A DNA stretch of 64,000 nucleotides, taken from contig OY970284.1 of NCBI GenBank assembly GCA_963715895.1, positions 4,092,001-4,156,000 on the forward strand, read 5' to 3'. A model generated the notes under the pieces. That model was not told the DNA's origin. It worked only from the letters and a program-made list of their open reading frames with translations, and searched no databases. The DNA is from JADGNZ01 sp963715895. GTDB lineage: Bacteria; Acidobacteriota; Thermoanaerobaculia; Gp7-AA8. Position 1 is the first letter of the stretch, and every line of letters starts with the position of its first letter. Shown here in pieces: positions 60,569 to 64,000 of this stretch. The translations under genes and the position numbers were made by a program.

Positions 60569-62218
60569 TCACCTCTTCTGCTGGCTCTTCGGAATCCACC
60601 AATCGAGCTCGCCGGGGTACCAGAGGTACAAACCCCAGCCTTTGCTCTCTTTCACGTTCTTCACCCGCTTCGTGATGGCCCACTTCGTCGAGACCTGGAC
60701 CGTCCAGGTGTAGGGCTGATCGTCGGCCAGGACGGCGTGGAGCTGGCGATAGATGACCACGCGCTTGGAGTGATCGAGCTCGTGGCGGCCCTGGTCGATG
60801 AGGGCGTCGGCGACCGGGTTCTTGTAGAAGACGTAGTTCTGGCCGGCCGGCGGGAACTGCGAGGAGTGGAACAGAGCGCGCGGATCGGGATCGGGATCGA
60901 GATCCCAGGCGATATAGGAGCTCTGGAACTTGCCGGCCAGCAGGCCCTGGAAGTAGGCGCTCGGATCGACGGTGGTGATCTTGAGGTCGACGCCGATGTT
61001 CTTCAGCCACGATTGGTAGAGCTGTGCCTGCAGCATCGAGGTGCTGTTGCCTGCACCGATGAACATTTCCAGCGTGAACGGCTTGCCGTTCTTGTCGAGA
61101 ATGCCATCGCCGTCGGTATCGGTCCAGCCGAGGGAATTGAGGATTCGCTTCGCCTCGTCAGGGTCGTAGCGGATCACAGGAACCTCGGGGTTGTACGACC
61201 ATTGATCGGGTGTGAAGGGGCCGTTCATGGCCCGGGCCGTGCCGTGGTAGATGTTGTTGATGATCGACTGCAGGTCGACGCACATCGCCAGCGCCCGGCG
61301 AATGCGCTTGTCGGACAGAATCGGATCGCGGGTGTTCCAGGGGATGTAGTTGTAGCTGAGCATGTAGAAACGGCGGAAGTCCATCGCCCTCATCAGATCG
61401 GGACGGCGGCTCTCCATCGACCAGACGTCGGAGCTGATCATGGTCTCGTCGACGTCGCCGCGTTTGATGGCCTGCCAGGCGGTGTTGTCGTCGCTGATGA
61501 CCTTGAAGAGGATGGTCTGGATGTGGGGACGGACTCCCCAGAAATCGGCGCGGCGCTCGAGGACGATCTCTTTTCCCGGAACGCGACGGACGAGCTTGTA
61601 CGGACCGGACCCGACGGCGGTCATGTTGTAGGCGGTCTTGAAGTCACCCTGCGAATAGACGTGCTGCGGGATCGGACGCACGGCCACCGCGAACGCCACG
61701 AGCTGCGGCGCCAGCACTTCCTTGAATGCCACCACGACGGTGTTGTGCGCGTCGTCGGCGTGCGAGTTCGGCTGATCCAGCAGCTCGAACTCCCCCGCGA
61801 ACTGCGCCGACTCCGATTTGGGATCGACGATCTTGAAGAGGGTGAAGAGGACGTCGCTGGCCCGCACCGGCGTCCCGTCCGAGAAGGTCGCCTTCGGGTT
61901 CAGGTGGAACGTGTACAACTTCCCGTCCGGGGAGATCTCGTACTTGTCGGTCAGCGAGCCGGCCGTGGTCGGCAGGAGATTGGCATCGAGCTGCAGCAGC
62001 GGCGTGAAGAGGTACGAGGCCACATAGTGCTCATACCGGCTGTTGATGAGAAGGGGGTTGAGTGTGTTGATGTCGCTCGACAGCCGCCGGATGAGCGTGC
62101 CGCCGTCCTGCGGCGTGGTTTCATCCTCGGCGACCGGCTGAGGCTGGACCGCTTTCTCCTTCGAACAGGCGCCGAGGAGAAGCAGGCTGAGTGCGAAGGC
62201 AATGCGGATTCGGTTCAC
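60569..62218 (-). CDS. Peptide ABC transporter substrate-binding lipoprotein
   Basis: About 549 residues. The lipobox is LGAC with C18, so the protein is anchored to a membrane. The rest is a family-5 extracellular solute-binding protein (OppA/DppA): DGGTLIRRLSSDINTLNPLL, the SPDGKLYTFHLNPKATFSDG signature, and the end VQVSTKWAITKRVKNVKESK. The GTG at 62218 is chosen because the ATG 16 codons earlier lies in repeat DNA. It may serve the OppBC permeases at 50661-52510. Confidence 0.9.
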   Translation of the reverse strand: MNRIRIAFALSLLLLGACSKEKAVQPQPVAEDETTPQDGGTLIRRLSSDINTLNPLLINSRYEHYVASYLFTPLLQLDANLLPTTAGSLTDKYEISPDGKLYTFHLNPKATFSDGTPVRASDVLFTLFKIVDPKSESAQFAGEFELLDQPNSHADDAHNTVVVAFKEVLAPQLVAFAVAVRPIPQHVYSQGDFKTAYNMTAVGSGPYKLVRRVPGKEIVLERRADFWGVRPHIQTILFKVISDDNTAWQAIKRGDVDETMISSDVWSMESRRPDLMRAMDFRRFYMLSYNYIPWNTRDPILSDKRIRRALAMCVDLQSIINNIYHGTARAMNGPFTPDQWSYNPEVPVIRYDPDEAKRILNSLGWTDTDGDGILDKNGKPFTLEMFIGAGNSTSMLQAQLYQSWLKNIGVDLKITTVDPSAYFQGLLAGKFQSSYIAWDLDPDPDPRALFHSSQFPPAGQNYVFYKNPVADALIDQGRHELDHSKRVVIYRQLHAVLADDQPYTWTVQVSTKWAITKRVKNVKESKGWGLYLWYPGELDWWIPKSQQKR

Positions 62219-62231
62219 GCCGCTGATTATA

Positions 62232-62329
62232 GTCACGCGAAGCCGCGAAGACCGAGAAGTGGTCACGCGAAGCCGCGAAGACGCGAAGTGAAAGACATCC
62301 GCCTTCGCGTCTTCGCGTCTTCGCGTGAC
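62232..62329. repeat. Low-complexity hairpin (GCGAAGACGCGAAG word)
   Basis: 62262-62288 pairs with 62303-62329 at 26 of 27 positions. The left arm is also repeated directly at 62232-62261. The arms consist of the word CGCGAAGA. It lies between the two minus-strand genes, covering the upstream end of the lipoprotein gene. Confidence 0.9.
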
Positions 62330-62339
62330 ATCGAAACAA

Positions 62340-64000
62340 TCACGGCAGCGTTATCGACTCCGTGGCCACGTTGTAGAACGCGTCGACGGCGCGGACGATG
62401 ACGAACTTGCCGGACAGCGCGCTGCGCTTCAGGCGATACGTTTCGCTCGGCGAGTCGCTGATGCCGTCGACCGGGGTGATGCGGATCCACTTCTGCGCGT
62501 CGGCGGAGTATTCGACCTTGCCGATCGGCGAGAGCTTGTCGGTGACCCGGATGACCACGTCCTCACCCTCGGCGGAAGATGTGATCACCGGCGGCGTGTT
62601 GTCGACCGTGAAATCGATCCCTTCCTTGGTATCGGTCAGCGGTGCGTCGGGATTGTCCTGGCCGTCCGTTACGGAGAGCCGCAGCTCGTAGGCGCCGTCG
62701 GGGAGCTGCGAGGTATCGAAGTTCATCGAGTTCTCGTCGAGGTTCTCGCGCAGCCGCAGCCACTTGCCGCTTCCTTTGAGACGAAACGACAGCGTGTAAC
62801 GCAGCGAGTCGCCGTTGTCGTCGTGGGCGCGCCAGGTCACGGTGCGGAAACCCTTGCGGTAGACCTTCTTGCCGTTCTCGTTCTTGTCGCGCGGGGTCTC
62901 GAGGCTGGTGAAGATCCCGTATTCGTCGGGATTCGTCGCCTCCACGATCTGCGGCGATTGCGGGTAACTGCCGGTGATGTAGACGACGGCAGGCTCCTGG
63001 ACCACCACGTTGTCGATCGACGGCGCCACGTTGCGGTTGATGAAGGCCACCGTCACGGCGTCGACGGAGATGTTCGCCGCCGGCTTCGGCATGGTCAGCT
63101 TCCACTGGATGTACTTTCCGGGAGGGGCATCGACCTGGCCGCTGGGCGCGGTCGAGGCGCCGCTCCACGAACTCCACGTGGCGTCGGGAGTGCGGGTGTT
63201 GCCCGAGCGGAAGGCGATGGCCAGATGACCGTCGCCGACGTTCGCCCCATCGATGCGGTAGTTTCCGAAGCGGGAGAATCGCTCCACATCCTTCGCGGCG
63301 GAGCGGAACTCCGCCTTGGCGGACGGCCCGGACTCCATGCGATAGACGGCACCGCTGTTCGTGGTCGTGACCAGCGTTTCATTACCGACGGTCGAGATGG
63401 AGACGACCTGCTTCTCCGACACGCTGGCGACCAGTGCCACCTCGCCGTCCTTCAGCTCGTAGATGCGCCCCTGCGGCCCGGTGGCCAGAAGGATCGAGCC
63501 GTTCGGCCCTCCGGTGATGCTGTAGGCCATCTCGTGCTCGAACTTGCGGACCACTTCGACGAAGCCGTCGGGATTGATCCGGTAGATCTCGCCGCTGCCG
63601 CCGCCCGTCACGCTCGACGCGGCGCCGGTGCTGTCGTCGAAGGAGATGCTGACCTCCACGTTGCCGGCCGATTCGTCCTTCTTCTGCTCGCCGGACGAGG
63701 CGCTGGCAGAGGTCGAGGCGGTTCCGCCCTGTCCGGCCGGTTTCGGCTGTGTCGTCTTCGTTGGCGCGGTCGACGGCAGGACGTTGCTCGCCGCCGAGGC
63801 CCAGCCGATTCCGTTGGCATCGACGTAGATGGAGGAGATTTCGGAGAGCGAGGAGTCGTAGAGCGCGTGCGCGGCGCCGTCGGGGCGGATCTCGTAGATG
63901 CGGCCCTTGGCGGAGCCGCCGGCCAGGATCGTTCCGTCTTTCTTCACTGCCAGACAGCGGAGATGCGTCTCCGGCGAGTCGAAGAGAACCTTCCCCTCCC
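62340..64000 (-). CDS. Propeller-type protein with fibronectin-like end (partial)
   Basis: This gene runs off the window end, so its start is not seen; the frame is open to the last base. At least 553 residues are present. The visible part begins with beta-propeller blades (TILAGGSAKGRIYEIRPDG; GEIYRINPDGFVEVVRKFEH; SILLATGPQGRIYELKDGEV), has a Ser/Thr/Ala-rich linker, and ends in Ig/fibronectin-like domains (PQIVEATNPDEYGIFTSLET; GAYELRLSVTDGQDNPDAPL). It is probably a periplasmic or surface protein. No enzyme motif is seen. Confidence 0.8.
   Translation of the reverse strand, partial: EGKVLFDSPETHLRCLAVKKDGTILAGGSAKGRIYEIRPDGAAHALYDSSLSEISSIYVDANGIGWASAASNVLPSTAPTKTTQPKPAGQGGTASTSASASSGEQKKDESAGNVEVSISFDDSTGAASSVTGGGSGEIYRINPDGFVEVVRKFEHEMAYSITGGPNGSILLATGPQGRIYELKDGEVALVASVSEKQVVSISTVGNETLVTTTNSGAVYRMESGPSAKAEFRSAAKDVERFSRFGNYRIDGANVGDGHLAIAFRSGNTRTPDATWSSWSGASTAPSGQVDAPPGKYIQWKLTMPKPAANISVDAVTVAFINRNVAPSIDNVVVQEPAVVYITGSYPQSPQIVEATNPDEYGIFTSLETPRDKNENGKKVYRKGFRTVTWRAHDDNGDSLRYTLSFRLKGSGKWLRLRENLDENSMNFDTSQLPDGAYELRLSVTDGQDNPDAPLTDTKEGIDFTVDNTPPVITSSAEGEDVVIRVTDKLSPIGKVEYSADAQKWIRITPVDGISDSPSETYRLKRSALSGKFVIVRAVDAFYNVATESITLP

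Overview
The window is a high-GC, gene-dense bacterial chromosome segment. It encodes lipopolysaccharide transport parts (an LptC/LptA-type protein, LptB, an LptF-LptG fusion), KdsD and LolA, so the host is a diderm. Two proteins resembling the GWxTD family, an lpt-rpoN-hpf-hprK-rapZ-PTS cluster and the general gene style suggest Acidobacteriota. That is an inference from gene content; the window has no rRNA or other decisive marker.

Layout. 1-6.3 kb: divergent YchF-type GTPase plus a fragment of a second copy, then sbcD-sbcC on the minus strand, with sbcC broken by one frameshift. 6.5-14 kb: an orphan Phd-type antitoxin, secreted proteins (a propeller/NTF2 fusion and a metallopeptidase), a SUMF1-domain protein, a patatin and recJ. 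14-32 kb: a long plus-strand block with LptC/LptA, a glycosyltransferase, LptB (frameshifted in a G run), RpoN, HPF, GWxTD-like, HPr kinase, GWxTD-like, RapZ, PTS EIIA, HPr, EI, a cupin, a coiled-coil protein, MiaB, a DUF151 nuclease, ParA and ParB. The PTS has no sugar permease in view, so it is probably regulatory. 32.3-34.9 kb: a more AT-rich insert with a small Cys/Gly-rich secreted protein and a large secreted repeat-domain protein. 35-40 kb: methionine/threonine pathway genes and the LptF-LptG fusion. 39.9-41.4 kb: an IS1182-type insertion sequence. 41.4-50.7 kb: two orphan secreted proteins, PEP carboxykinase, ketopantoate reductase, KdsD, LolA, YajQ, a polyprenyl synthase, a small membrane protein under a palindromic operator, a TPR protein and CoaD. 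50.7-64 kb: peptide ABC permeases, a MarR regulator, an unrecognised three-gene operon (pentapeptide/glycine-rich protein, 1,072-residue protein, pentapeptide/LRR protein), a peptide-binding lipoprotein, and a propeller protein cut by the window end.

The most unusual feature is the non-coding structure. Three tandem arrays have the same 21-bp period but unrelated units, and each begins at or within about 20 bases of a stop codon. A set of intergenic hairpins has arms built from short degenerate words, different at different loci; one word family recurs at three intergenic sites and again inside recJ, where it adds about 63 in-frame residues. REP-like palindromes recur, and the insertion sequence appears to sit inside a palindrome. 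These elements and the three-gene secreted operon at 53.4-60.5 kb are the best candidates for something undescribed.
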